Assembly (NCBI GenBank): GCA_023399095.1
Contig: JAEWQS010000025.1
Span: forward strand, 1-27,765
From: Bacillota bacterium
GTDB lineage: Bacteria > Bacillota > Clostridia > Christensenellales > SZUA-584
DNA length: 27,765 nt
Direction of reading: 5' to 3'
Part shown: in pieces, positions 1-6,124 of the stretch
Position numbering within the stretch: position 1 is the stretch's first letter
Layout of the letters: every line of letters begins with the position of its first letter
Position numbers and translations under genes: made by a program
Notes under the pieces: model-generated
Seen by the model: only the letters and a program-made list of their open reading frames with translations
Told to the model about the DNA's origin: nothing
Database searches by the model: none

Positions 1-356
1 CCGCCAGTAAGAACTGCCAGAAGACAGTTGCGATTCACGTTTGGAGAGGCTATATCGAGCGGGCCGAGGACGTTCGTCATTCTCCAATAGGTAAAGAAAC
101 CTATGAGAAGCGAGGAGAAACAATCGAGCGCGTCTTCGCGGATGGCAAAGAGAAGTACGCGATGCGGTATTCGCCATACCGAGGGCTTACCCAAGTTACT
201 AACTGGGTGAAGCTCAAATATGCTGCCATGAATCTCAAAAAGCTGGCAATGTGGAGATGGAAAGACAAGTTATCCACATTACCTCCTTGCTTGAATCGAG
301 TTCTTTATCTGATTATTTCTGTTTTACAAATGAAAAACCCCATCTTCATTTATTGA
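1..356 (+). CDS. IS1182-family transposase, C-terminal fragment (cut by window edge)
   Basis: An open frame runs in from the left edge (first full codon at position 3) to a TGA at 354-356, about 117 residues. It contains ETIERVFADGKEKYAMRY followed by YRGL and MNLKKLA, the usual C-terminal end of IS1182-type DDE transposases, which cut and rejoin DNA at the ends of the element. The glutamate in ETIERVF fits the last acidic residue of the catalytic triad. The N-terminal part and left end lie outside the window, so intactness cannot be judged. The element's right end probably lies in about 357-382, just after the stop, but I cannot place it without the left inverted repeat. Confidence 0.85.
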   Translation, partial: ASKNCQKTVAIHVWRGYIERAEDVRHSPIGKETYEKRGETIERVFADGKEKYAMRYSPYRGLTQVTNWVKLKYAAMNLKKLAMWRWKDKLSTLPPCLNRVLYLIISVLQMKNPIFIY

Positions 357-382
357 AAACAGGGTTTATCGACAGTCTGTGT

Positions 383-404
383 CGACGTCGAAGACGTCGT
401 TTTT
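383..404 (+). terminator. Probable terminator after the IS1182 transposase
   Basis: Arms cgacgtc (383-389) and gacgtcg (393-399) form a 7-bp stem closed by a GAA loop, followed by five T residues. It could stop transcription leaving the transposase, or be part of the IS end. Confidence 0.5.
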
Positions 405-412
405 GACCGGAT

Positions 413-443
413 AAAAAAAGAAGAGCATCTTCGCCCTTCTTTT
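413..443 (-). terminator. Bidirectional terminator downstream of the SASP locus
   Basis: Minus strand: gaagggc (439-433) pairs with gctcttc (426-420), with one G-U pair and a 6-nt loop, followed by seven T residues. On the plus strand the same stem is followed by TTTT, so it may work in both directions. It lies 10 nt beyond the SASP stop codon. Confidence 0.7.
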
Positions 444-448
444 GTTGT

Positions 449-661
449 TTAGTAGCGCTGTTGAGAACCCATGGTGCTTTCAGCTTGCTGTATCATCTTT
501 TTAACCATGTTGCCGCCAACGCGACCCGCGTCTTTGGCTGAAATTCCTCCATTATAACCTTCCTGAAGTGTCACACCAACCTCTCCGGCAACTTCATATT
601 ACATTTTATTGAGATAATCCTTTGCCTGAGGAACAACGTTTTGATTACTTGATCTATACAT
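449..661 (-). pseudogene. Alpha/beta-type small acid-soluble spore protein, interrupted by an in-frame TAA
   Basis: Reading from ATG at 661, which has a strong ribosome binding site (aaggaggtg), gives a 70-codon frame with the full signature of alpha/beta SASPs, the proteins that coat and protect spore DNA. The first conserved block is YEVAGEVGV. The second contains NGGISAKDAGRVGGNMVKKM. Codon 21 (minus 601-599) is TAA where the family has Lys, directly before the YE of the GPR protease cleavage site. The remaining 49 codons are open and ordinary in sequence, so this is a single-base change (AAA or AAG to TAA) rather than general decay. A terminator follows the normal stop. It is too short to appear as one ORF. 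A sequencing error is the main alternative. Confidence 0.85.
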
Positions 662-704
662 AATATTTCACCTCCTTGCTAGTATTTTGTCCCGAGATAA
701 GCTA

Positions 705-736
705 TATAATGTGTGTAAATAAAATCATAATTATCA
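705..736 (-). promoter_or_regulatory. Weak sigma-G-like promoter candidate for the SASP locus
   Basis: On the minus strand, CATTATA (711-705) resembles a forespore sigma-G -10, and TGATAA (736-731) lies upstream with a 19-nt spacer, one longer than ideal. SASP genes are normally sigma-G targets, but this match is imperfect and the region is very AT-rich. Confidence 0.25.
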
Positions 737-876
737 TTTGTAATATTGGAAATATAGATCAGAATTTAAGAATAATAAAAAATTAAATTAATACGCACCA
801 AATTTCAGTCAAATTCGTAATGTAAAAATAGAGATAGAAATAAAAAAACCCATGAATGATAGGAGGAAAAATAATT

Positions 877-1083
877 ATGGGATGTCAAGGCGGATTTGGA
901 TTCGGTAACAACTGTTGTTGGATTATCATTATTCTCTTATGCTGCTGCGGTGGCTGGGGAGGCGGCTGCGGTGAAGCGGGATTCGGTGGATTTGGTGGCA
1001 ATAACTGTTGCTGGATTATCATTATTCTAATAATCTGTTGCTGTTGCAACGGAGGCGGCGGTTTTCAGGGAGCACAGTGCTAA
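877..1083 (+). CDS. Small Gly/Cys-rich hydrophobic protein with two internal repeats
   Basis: A 68-residue protein. ATG at 877 is chosen because aggagg lies 10 nt upstream; an in-frame ATG at 856 lies ahead of that site. The protein is two copies of one unit: a glycine/phenylalanine stretch, then NNCCWIIIIL, then a run of three or four cysteines. The copies are about 40 residues apart, and the DNA of the two cores is also similar, so this is a recent internal duplication. The short isoleucine runs could insert into or lie along a membrane, and the cysteines could bind metal or form disulfides. It resembles the small Gly-rich sporulation (YjcZ-like) peptides of Firmicutes in general composition only. 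Its neighbour is a SASP gene, which hints at a spore role. No function can be assigned. Confidence 0.75.
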   Translation: MGCQGGFGFGNNCCWIIIILLCCCGGWGGGCGEAGFGGFGGNNCCWIIIILIICCCCNGGGGFQGAQC

Positions 1084-1131
1084 CATATAGAAGGCTCAGA
1101 TTGCTTCTCGAAAGCGAATACATTAATCCAT

Positions 1132-1159
1132 GAGGGCTGATTATGCCCTCGTTTTTTTT
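1132..1159 (+). terminator. Rho-independent terminator of the Gly/Cys-rich gene
   Basis: gagggc (1132-1137) pairs with gccctc (1145-1150) across a 7-nt loop, followed by G and eight T residues. Confidence 0.85.
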
Positions 1160-1172
1160 ATCATAAAACAAA

Positions 1173-1191
1173 CCACACGTTTTACGTGTGG
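1173..1191 (+). repeat. Left-end hairpin of the IS200/IS605 element
   Basis: A perfect 8-bp stem with a 3-nt T loop. It matches the subterminal hairpin TnpA binds at the left end of this family. Confidence 0.65.
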
Positions 1192-1289
1192 AGCGAAAGC
1201 TAGCTTTAGCGTTTGAAAAGAAGAACCTCCAAATGTAGAATAGAAAAGGTTTTGCCAGCCGTTTTAAAATACAAAAGGAGGTATCCGAA

Positions 1290-1748
1290 ATGGATGAAAG
1301 CAGTTTATCACATACAAGATGGGACTCGCAAATATCACATAGTGTTTTCCCCGAAGTTTAGAAGTAAAGTGATATATGGGAAACTCAAGAAAGATATAGG
1401 GCAAATACTGAGAATGCTATGTGAGCAAAAAGGTGTAGAAATCATCGAAGCAAATGCATGCGTAGACCAAATCATTATGCTAGTGAGAATACCGCCGAAA
1501 ATGAGCGTGTCATACTTCATGGGTTTGTGCTAAAAGGGAAAAGTACGTTGATGATCTTTGAACGGCATGCAAATTTGAAGTATAAATACGGGAGAAGGCA
1601 GTTCTGGTGTAAAGGCTATTATGTGAGCACAGTTGGTTTAAACAAAAAGAAAATAAGCAAGTACATCAGGGAACAACAAGACGAAGACATGATGACGGAC
1701 AAGATGACAGCGAAGGAGTACGTTGACCCTTTTAAGGGTAGCAAGTAA
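1290..1748 (+). pseudogene. tnpA: IS200/IS605 TnpA (Y1 transposase), frameshifted and catalytically dead
   Basis: Start at ATG 1290, with aaaggagg just upstream. The protein reads in three pieces: MDESSLSHTRWD, then KYHIVFSPKFRSK through SYFMG, then LKGKSTLMIFERH to the stop at 1746-1748. A 1-base insertion near 1328 and a second indel (about +2) near 1521-1525 separate them. The HUH motif that holds the catalytic metal is normally VDHIHML; here it reads VDQIIML (codons at 1468 and 1474), so both histidines are gone. The probable nucleophile tyrosine in SKYIREQQ is kept. Loss of the HUH motif together with two frameshifts points to a dead gene rather than programmed frameshifting. Confidence 0.85.
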
Positions 1749-1828
1749 CAAGCTCCATGCGGCTGGCGGAACCGTTATATGCCTTTAGGCATAGCTGGTA
1801 AGAGACCCTTATAGGGCTCCAATAAAAA

Positions 1829-1846
1829 CCACCCCTTCAGGGGTGG
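1829..1846 (+). repeat. Right-end hairpin of the IS200/IS605 element
   Basis: A perfect 7-bp stem, ccacccc/ggggtgg, with a TTCA loop. The IS256 target duplication begins two bases after it. Confidence 0.65.
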
Positions 1847-1848
1847 AA

Positions 1849-1856
1849 GCTTATTT
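1849..1856 (+). repeat. IS256 target-site duplication, left copy
   Basis: gcttattt is repeated exactly at 3356-3363. Eight bases is the usual duplication length for IS256-family elements, so the two copies fix the element's ends at 1857 and 3355. Confidence 0.8.
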
Positions 1857-1930
1857 GAGACTGGTTCAAAGTTCGTGTAAACCTCCAGAATGGTGTAAAA
1901 TAAAATTCACCATAATGGAGGTTTTTGATT

Positions 1931-3172
1931 GTGGCAAAACGCAAAACAGTAACGGAAGAAGAAAAACGACGCAAGGAACTTATCAAAGAGCTGCTTAAAA
2001 CAACACCGCTTCGAGATGGACAAGACCTAAACGACATAATGAAAGAATTCATTGCCGAGATGGTCAACGGCAGTCTTGCGGGCGAACTCGATGATGAACT
2101 TGGATATGACAGATACGATGTCGAGAACAAAGAAACCGACAATTCTCGAAACGGATTCGGGCACAAGACGCTGCAAACCAGCTATGGCGATGTAGATATC
2201 AAGGTGCCGCGAGATCGGCAGGGCGAATATGAACCCAAACTGATTGGTAAGCATCAAAAAATGCTCAATGACGAGATTGAGCGTAAAATCATCTCCATGT
2301 ATGCTAGAGGCATGACTACGGGCGATATGGAGACGCATATTCGCGATTTGTACGGTTTAGATATCTCAGATAGCACGATCAGCCGGATCACAGATAAAAT
2401 ACTACCCATAGCAAAAGAATGGCAAGCGAGACCGCTTGAAAGCATCTATGCCGTAGTCTACATGGACGCCATTCACTATCATGTGCGGCAGGACGGAAGA
2501 ATCATTAAAAAGGCCGTGTATATTGCGATTGGCATCACGCTTGAGGGTATTAAGGACGTATTAGGCCTTTGGATAGGCGAAAACGAGAGTTCGAAGTACT
2601 GGCTGTCCGTCATTAACGAGATAAAAAACCGAGGCGTGCAAGATGTGCTCATCGCCTGTGTGGACGGCTTAAGTGGCTTTTCCGAAGCAATCAGCGCTGT
2701 ATTCCCAGATACAGAGATACAAAAATGTGTCATTCACCAAATACGAAACAGTATTCGGTTTGTTTCATACAAGGATATAAAGCCGCTGATGGCAGATTTG
2801 AAAAGAGTATATACGGCCCCGACAGAAGAAACGGCCGTTAACGAACTTGACCAATTCGATGCAGCTTGGGGCAAAAAATATCCGAAAATCGCAATTTCTT
2901 GGCGTAAAAATTGGGCTGAATTATCTACTTATTTCAAGTATCCGGAAGAGGTTAGAAAGCTAATTTACACCACCAACGCCATCGAAGGATTCAATCGCCA
3001 GCTGAGAAAAGTGACCAAAAACAAGGGTGTATTTCCGACCGATGATAGTTTGTTCAAAATGCTGTATCTCGCGACTGCCGATATCACAAAAAAATGGACG
3101 GGAACACGTCATGATTGGGGACGGATTTACTCCCAACTTTCTATTTACTTCGAGGAACGAATACCGGAATAA
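1931..3172 (+). CDS. IS256-family transposase (Mutator type)
   Basis: A 413-residue DDE transposase that cuts and rejoins the element's own ends. I start it at GTG 1931 because tggagg at 1916-1921 is 9 nt upstream; the TTG at 1925 would be too close. Family landmarks are in order: the N-terminal LDDELGYDRYD block, SRNGFGHKTL, VPRDRQGEYEP, the first aspartate in YMDAIHYHV, the second in CVDGLSGF, CVIHQIRNS, and the glutamate in TTNAIEGFNRQLR. Length and motif spacing are full, with no frameshift or stop, so it is probably functional. A structured region and a terminator-like hairpin follow it inside the element. Confidence 0.95.
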   Translation: MAKRKTVTEEEKRRKELIKELLKTTPLRDGQDLNDIMKEFIAEMVNGSLAGELDDELGYDRYDVENKETDNSRNGFGHKTLQTSYGDVDIKVPRDRQGEYEPKLIGKHQKMLNDEIERKIISMYARGMTTGDMETHIRDLYGLDISDSTISRITDKILPIAKEWQARPLESIYAVVYMDAIHYHVRQDGRIIKKAVYIAIGITLEGIKDVLGLWIGENESSKYWLSVINEIKNRGVQDVLIACVDGLSGFSEAISAVFPDTEIQKCVIHQIRNSIRFVSYKDIKPLMADLKRVYTAPTEETAVNELDQFDAAWGKKYPKIAISWRKNWAELSTYFKYPEEVRKLIYTTNAIEGFNRQLRKVTKNKGVFPTDDSLFKMLYLATADITKKWTGTRHDWGRIYSQLSIYFEERIPE

Positions 3173-3178
3173 CGAAAT

Positions 3179-3249
3179 ATCACGTTCAAACCGACATATC
3201 AAGGATCGGGCTATGCCCTTTCCTCCTTGACATGCCGCAAGAACGTGAT
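3179..3249 (+). other. Nested 71-nt stem-loop in the IS256 3' region
   Basis: Three stems are nested around one centre. The outer one is atcacgttc (3179-3187) with gaacgtgat (3241-3249). The middle one is catatcaagga (3195-3205) with tccttgacatg (3224-3234), 10 of 11 paired. The inner one is gggc-tat-gccc (3208-3218). It begins 6 nt after the transposase stop. It could be an RNA structure that protects or regulates the transposase transcript, or a DNA feature of the IS end. Confidence 0.5.
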
Positions 3250-3262
3250 GTACTGTAACCAA

Positions 3263-3300
3263 GAGGGTTAAGGATAAAAATACCCTTAACCCTCTCATTT
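3263..3300 (+). terminator. Terminator-like hairpin at the IS256 3' end
   Basis: gagggttaagg (3263-3273) pairs fully with ccttaaccctc (3284-3294) around an A-rich loop, followed by a T-rich run broken by CA. The stem is strong but the T tract is weak. Confidence 0.55.
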
Positions 3301-3355
3301 TAACTAATTGTGATTACATCCATTTTGGAGAATACACGGAATTTGAAACGCACCC

Positions 3356-3363
3356 GCTTATTT
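3356..3363 (+). repeat. IS256 target-site duplication, right copy
   Basis: An exact second copy of gcttattt, directly after the right terminus at 3355. Confidence 0.8.
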
Positions 3364-3440
3364 TGATTGTTTGTCTGACTTTGCTTATTGGTTCAAAATT
3401 TGCTCGCGAGTTAAAAGTAATGCATTGATCGTTCATCTTC

Positions 3441-3506
3441 TTAACACTTACAATACGTTGAATTTATAAAGCTATTATCAGACAATGGACAAGAATTAAT
3501 TAGCAT
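3441..3506 (-). CDS. Possible 21-residue small ORF downstream of the TM2-repeat gene
   Basis: ATG at 3506 on the minus strand has a strong ribosome binding site (aaaggagag, 3520-3512) and starts 18 nt after the stop of the membrane protein gene, as a co-transcribed gene would. It encodes MLINSCPLSDNSFINSTYCKC and ends at TAA 3443-3441. The good ribosome binding site and spacing are the only evidence. It could be a real peptide, the first codons of a gene cut off by past rearrangement, or chance. I recognise no family. The rest of 3364-3524 shows nothing else I can support. Confidence 0.35.
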   Translation of the reverse strand: MLINSCPLSDNSFINSTYCKC

Positions 3507-3524
3507 ATATACTCTCCTTTCATT

Positions 3525-4766
3525 TTAGGTATTATCGAGCTTTGCAACACCCAAAGCCTGATTAGCCCAGAGCGTGTCCCGAACAATTTGCAGTTGATCC
3601 TCATGGCATTGAATAAAGAGTACAACTTCGGGTATTCTCGCAAACTGCTTCACTCTTTGATGTTTTTTGCTTATGAGCTTAATTACAAGCCCAATGCCAA
3701 AGCCGGCTCCGGTACCTATAAGAGCCCAGAGAACGGGTCCCCAAGACAGCATAAAGCCATAAATTAAGCCAAGAAGGGAGAACAAGGCCGCGAAAATCAT
3801 AGGCAAGTCAAATAGACTAAGGCTATCTGACGAAATCGCTCTGTTGGAAAGCATTCTGCTCTCGCTTTCCTTTTCCAACGGGACAGCCAGAATGCTCTCT
3901 TTCGGTATTCCTTTCATCGCTATGGCTGTAATGGCTGTTTCCAATTTGATGTTTTGTTCGAAAGTTGTCACGATATACATGTAATGGCTCCTATCCGTTT
4001 GCATATTAAACATGAAGGATAAATCAAGATTTTGATACTCTTTCTTTAGAAATTTAGCTTGCTCCCATTTAAATAGCTTATTGTTTTCGACAGCATTTAC
4101 ATAAGCATCGTATATGCAAAAGCATAGGATTGAGGGGATGTTAAGAACCCACTGAATGTTTAAGGTGTATTTGGAATTTTCGAACATGCCTTGCATTGTA
4201 TAGTGAATCGCAGGAAGCAGATTGGATAAATAAACAACAACGACCCACCAGCCGAAAAGAAAAAAGCCGATTATAATCTGATGATTAACAAGCTGACCGG
4301 CGCCCGGTGTAAAACAGGACCATAAAGCGGACTGCCAGGGTGCGGTTTTATTTAAAAAGTTGATGCCTAACGGATTCATGGCAAAGGCGTTAATTGAGGT
4401 ATCTTCTTTCGCGGTTAGGACGAAAACGCTATTTATGTTAACTGCTGTTCTGTAACTGTCCCAAATCGCAAAAATGTACATAGGGCAGTAAAATAGCAGC
4501 CAACTTGTATCCAGAACACTTTTAGCTGCTTCAAATTGACCGGTAAACGTATAGAAAATTCCTTCGTTAAGATTTGAAAGATCGTTAATAAAAAATTCCC
4601 AGATAAATAATATGAATCCCGTGAAATATTTATTCAGCAAAATATGCCCCATACCCGGAAAGATTGCCGACCATAAGGCAACTACCACGGGGTTTCGCAA
4701 ATGCATTTTTGTTGTGCCCCATACGCTTACATAAGCTCTGTACTGGCGCTTGTGTAAATATTGCAA
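3525..4766 (-). CDS. Membrane protein with two TM2-like repeats and a C-terminal soluble domain
   Basis: 413 residues from a TTG start at 4766 with aggaga about 10 nt upstream. Two similar segments of about 85 residues occur at roughly residues 24-110 and 140-225. Each has ALWS, then PG-x-G (IFPGMGH; FTPGAGQ), then two membrane helices, then a helix ending in an aromatic/Asp-x-Tyr-like motif (IWDSYRTAV; IYDAYVNAV). The PGxGQ-type turn is reminiscent of TM2-domain proteins. Residues about 255-300 look soluble, followed by a glycine-rich pair of helices and a soluble tail. That last part loosely resembles general-stress membrane proteins of the YflT/DUF1269 kind. No enzyme motif is visible. The ribosome binding site lies within a small inverted repeat (ggaga-a-tctcc). 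Function unknown; an integral membrane location is well supported. Confidence 0.7.
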   Translation of the reverse strand: MQYLHKRQYRAYVSVWGTTKMHLRNPVVVALWSAIFPGMGHILLNKYFTGFILFIWEFFINDLSNLNEGIFYTFTGQFEAAKSVLDTSWLLFYCPMYIFAIWDSYRTAVNINSVFVLTAKEDTSINAFAMNPLGINFLNKTAPWQSALWSCFTPGAGQLVNHQIIIGFFLFGWWVVVVYLSNLLPAIHYTMQGMFENSKYTLNIQWVLNIPSILCFCIYDAYVNAVENNKLFKWEQAKFLKKEYQNLDLSFMFNMQTDRSHYMYIVTTFEQNIKLETAITAIAMKGIPKESILAVPLEKESESRMLSNRAISSDSLSLFDLPMIFAALFSLLGLIYGFMLSWGPVLWALIGTGAGFGIGLVIKLISKKHQRVKQFARIPEVVLFIQCHEDQLQIVRDTLWANQALGVAKLDNT

Positions 4767-4770
4767 ACTT

Positions 4771-4781
4771 GGAGATTCTCC
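4771..4781 (-). promoter_or_regulatory. Ribosome binding site inside a short inverted repeat
   Basis: On the minus strand ggaga-a-tctcc contains the Shine-Dalgarno bases of the TTG-started membrane protein gene. If it folds, it would partly hide the site. Only 5 bp, so the effect may be small. Confidence 0.35.
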
Positions 4782-4797
4782 TGTCGCTTATTTCACT

Positions 4798-4820
4798 CAG
4801 TAAGTATTATTTACTTGCTG
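4798..4820. repeat. Inverted repeat upstream of the TM2-repeat gene
   Basis: Arms cagtaagta (4798-4806) and tacttgctg (4812-4820) pair over 9 bp with one G-T, around a 5-nt loop. No T tract follows, so it is not a terminator. It could be an operator or a 5' leader hairpin of the minus-strand gene. Confidence 0.4.
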
Positions 4821-4837
4821 AATCAGTTAAATTCTTT

Positions 4838-4866
4838 TTTCTATGCTAACTTATGGATGGATATGT
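4838..4866 (-). promoter_or_regulatory. Weak sigma-E-like promoter candidate for the TM2-repeat gene
   Basis: Minus strand: ACATATC (4866-4860), 14-nt spacer, CATAGAAA (4845-4838). The spacing and CATA core match mother-cell sigma-E promoters, but the rest is partial. It would give a leader of about 65 nt containing the 4798-4820 hairpin. Confidence 0.25.
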
Positions 4867-4879
4867 GGAAATAAACAGA

Positions 4880-4923
4880 AGCAAAAAGAGCCTGTGCAGT
4901 TCAAAACTCGCCATAGGCTCTTT
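4880..4923 (-). terminator. Terminator of comFB
   Basis: On the minus strand aaagagcct (4923-4915) pairs with aggctcttt (4893-4885), 9 bp, and five T residues overlap and follow the stem. It lies 24 nt beyond the comFB stop. Confidence 0.75.
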
Positions 4924-4946
4924 AGTGATCTTAAATATTATATGTT

Positions 4947-5234
4947 TTAGAATTGACTTCTTTCGTGGTGCGGTGTTTTTTTAACGACTTCAATCGCTTT
5001 GAGTATTGCCGTGGTGATGTTCGCCTGCATCTGAAAGTCGAGAGACTGGAAACGAGCATAGATATCACCGTTGTTGCTGGACACGTACCTGGAGGGTAGT
5101 TTATTAAGTACAATGGCAAGCACATCGGCGCGGCATCTATCACAGGTACACATGTCTGTGGCATGCATCAATTCATCTAATCTAAATGTGACCAAATCTT
5201 CGAGTATATTTTTTGGAGTAGACTTATCGGCCAT
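4947..5234 (-). CDS. comFB: ComFB family protein
   Basis: 95 residues from ATG 5234, with aaaggagcg upstream. The core CTCDRCRADVLAIVLNKLP followed by RYV is the ComFB signature, including three cysteines (CxCxxC). ComFB was named from the Bacillus comF operon. Some cyanobacterial homologues bind cyclic dinucleotides, which would make this a small signal-responsive regulator, but that link is not proven for this protein. Here it is not next to comFA or comFC. It stands alone, divergent from a DUF3793 gene across about 200 bp and upstream of the TM2-repeat gene, from which a terminator separates it. Confidence 0.85.
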   Translation of the reverse strand: MADKSTPKNILEDLVTFRLDELMHATDMCTCDRCRADVLAIVLNKLPSRYVSSNNGDIYARFQSLDFQMQANITTAILKAIEVVKKTPHHERSQF

Positions 5235-5434
5235 GTTGTAATCGCTCCTTTAAACACAAATATAGTATTATTATGGAAACAATATTTACAATTATTATAT
5301 CACACATCTAATCCCATGAATATAGCTATCTTTTTCATACTGCTTTATATTGGATGTTCATAAAAAATATTTCTTAGAGAATAAAGAATAAATTGATGCA
5401 AACTATTAATTGAGGGGGAGGAAGGAGCGGAATT

Positions 5435-6013
5435 TTGGCAAATCATCATATGTGCAAAAATTCATTTCTTGATATGCAGCTTGCGCATTACGCCGCACCA
5501 ACAATGCTTGGTATAAAGCCAGCCAGCCTTTTTTGGTGCCGTGCAAACTTAAACAGAATACATGATCAGATTATTTTATTCAACAAATATGCAAAAGAAA
5601 AGGGCCTTATTATTAAGTGCATTAACAATGGGAAAAAACATATGGGTCTCTTCGTCTATTATCGCCCATTATTCGAAGCTTGTCTTAACGATACGTTGCG
5701 TTTGTCGTTTTTGCAGCATTTCGGGTATGCATTATCGCTCACACCGGAGGAGAAGCTGTCAAAGCTGTTTGAGCGAATGAAATCCTGTTTTCCCCATGAG
5801 ATAGGATTATTCTTGGGCTATCCAATTCTCGATGTGGCAGGATTTATTGAAAATAAAGGGCGAAATTATATTCTGCGAGGTAGTTGGCTTGTGTATTCGA
5901 ATCCGGAATATGCAAGCTGGCTTTTTTATCACTACAAGCTTTGTAGAAATTGGCTGGTTGGAAAAGTATCCGATGGTGTGAGCATATACGAGATTCTTAA
6001 TATTAAATGCTAA
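5435..6013 (+). CDS. DUF3793 family protein
   Basis: 192 residues. The TTG at 5435 is used because gaaggagcgg lies right upstream; the next ATG (5450) is less well placed. The family pattern is clear: LAHYAAPTMLGIKPASLF near the N-terminus, VYYRPLFEACL in the middle, then FPHEIGLFLGYP, DVAGFIENKG and the final YKLCRNWL. It looks soluble, with no signal peptide. DUF3793 proteins are common in anaerobic Clostridia and have no established function. The gene stands alone: comFB is divergent on the left, and hppA follows with its own promoter. Confidence 0.85.
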   Translation: MANHHMCKNSFLDMQLAHYAAPTMLGIKPASLFWCRANLNRIHDQIILFNKYAKEKGLIIKCINNGKKHMGLFVYYRPLFEACLNDTLRLSFLQHFGYALSLTPEEKLSKLFERMKSCFPHEIGLFLGYPILDVAGFIENKGRNYILRGSWLVYSNPEYASWLFYHYKLCRNWLVGKVSDGVSIYEILNIKC

Positions 6014-6071
6014 AAGTTAAAAAAGGTAAATATTTAATAAAAAAATCTCTTTTCATATTTGAAACATGTTG

Positions 6072-6077
6072 TATAAT
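6072..6077 (+). promoter_or_regulatory. Probable -10 element of the hppA promoter
   Basis: A perfect TATAAT lies 96 nt upstream of hppA. No good -35 sits at 16-18 nt, so either it depends on an activator or it is a chance match in AT-rich DNA. Confidence 0.35.
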
Positions 6078-6124
6078 ACATAAAGAATCATTAACATGGG
6101 GAAGAAGCGGTTTATTTTTCAGCG

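Larger units (their letters stand above)
1173..1846 (+). mobile_element. IS200/IS605-like element, decayed
   Basis: A broken tnpA is bracketed by two strong hairpins of the kind recognised at the ends of IS200/IS605 elements. The left hairpin is ccacacgt-ttt-acgtgtgg (1173-1191). The right hairpin is ccacccc-ttca-ggggtgg (1829-1846). The exact cleavage points are not determined and probably lie a few bases outside the hairpins. Between tnpA and the right hairpin are two further small stems (tatgcc-ttta-ggcata and one around 1805-1817). No tnpB is present. The element cannot move itself because its transposase is dead, although the ends still look intact enough to be moved in trans. Confidence 0.75.
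1857..3355 (+). mobile_element. Complete IS256-family insertion sequence (1499 bp)
   Basis: It is bounded by the 8-bp duplication gcttattt. The ends are imperfect inverted repeats: ggttcaaagttcgtgta at 1863-1879 on the left, and gtttcaaattccgtgta reading inward on the minus strand from 3349. Similarity continues inward with (c)ctccagaatggtgtaa on the left and ctccaaaatggatgtaa on the right. Total length is normal for the family. The transposase is intact, so the element could still be active. It landed right beside the IS200/IS605 right-end hairpin, in DNA that was already mobile. Confidence 0.85.

Noticed and set aside
1213..1748. The two overlapping TnpA frames as a programmed-frameshift transposase.
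   Set aside because: There are two separate shifts without a slippery heptamer at either, and the HUH histidines are missing; IS200/IS605 TnpA is normally a single frame.
3381..3401. ggttcaaaatttgctcgc resembles the IS256 left inverted repeat, suggesting a second IS256 end.
   Set aside because: Only the first eight bases match well, the orientation is direct, and the exact 8-bp duplication already fixes the element's ends at 1857 and 3355.
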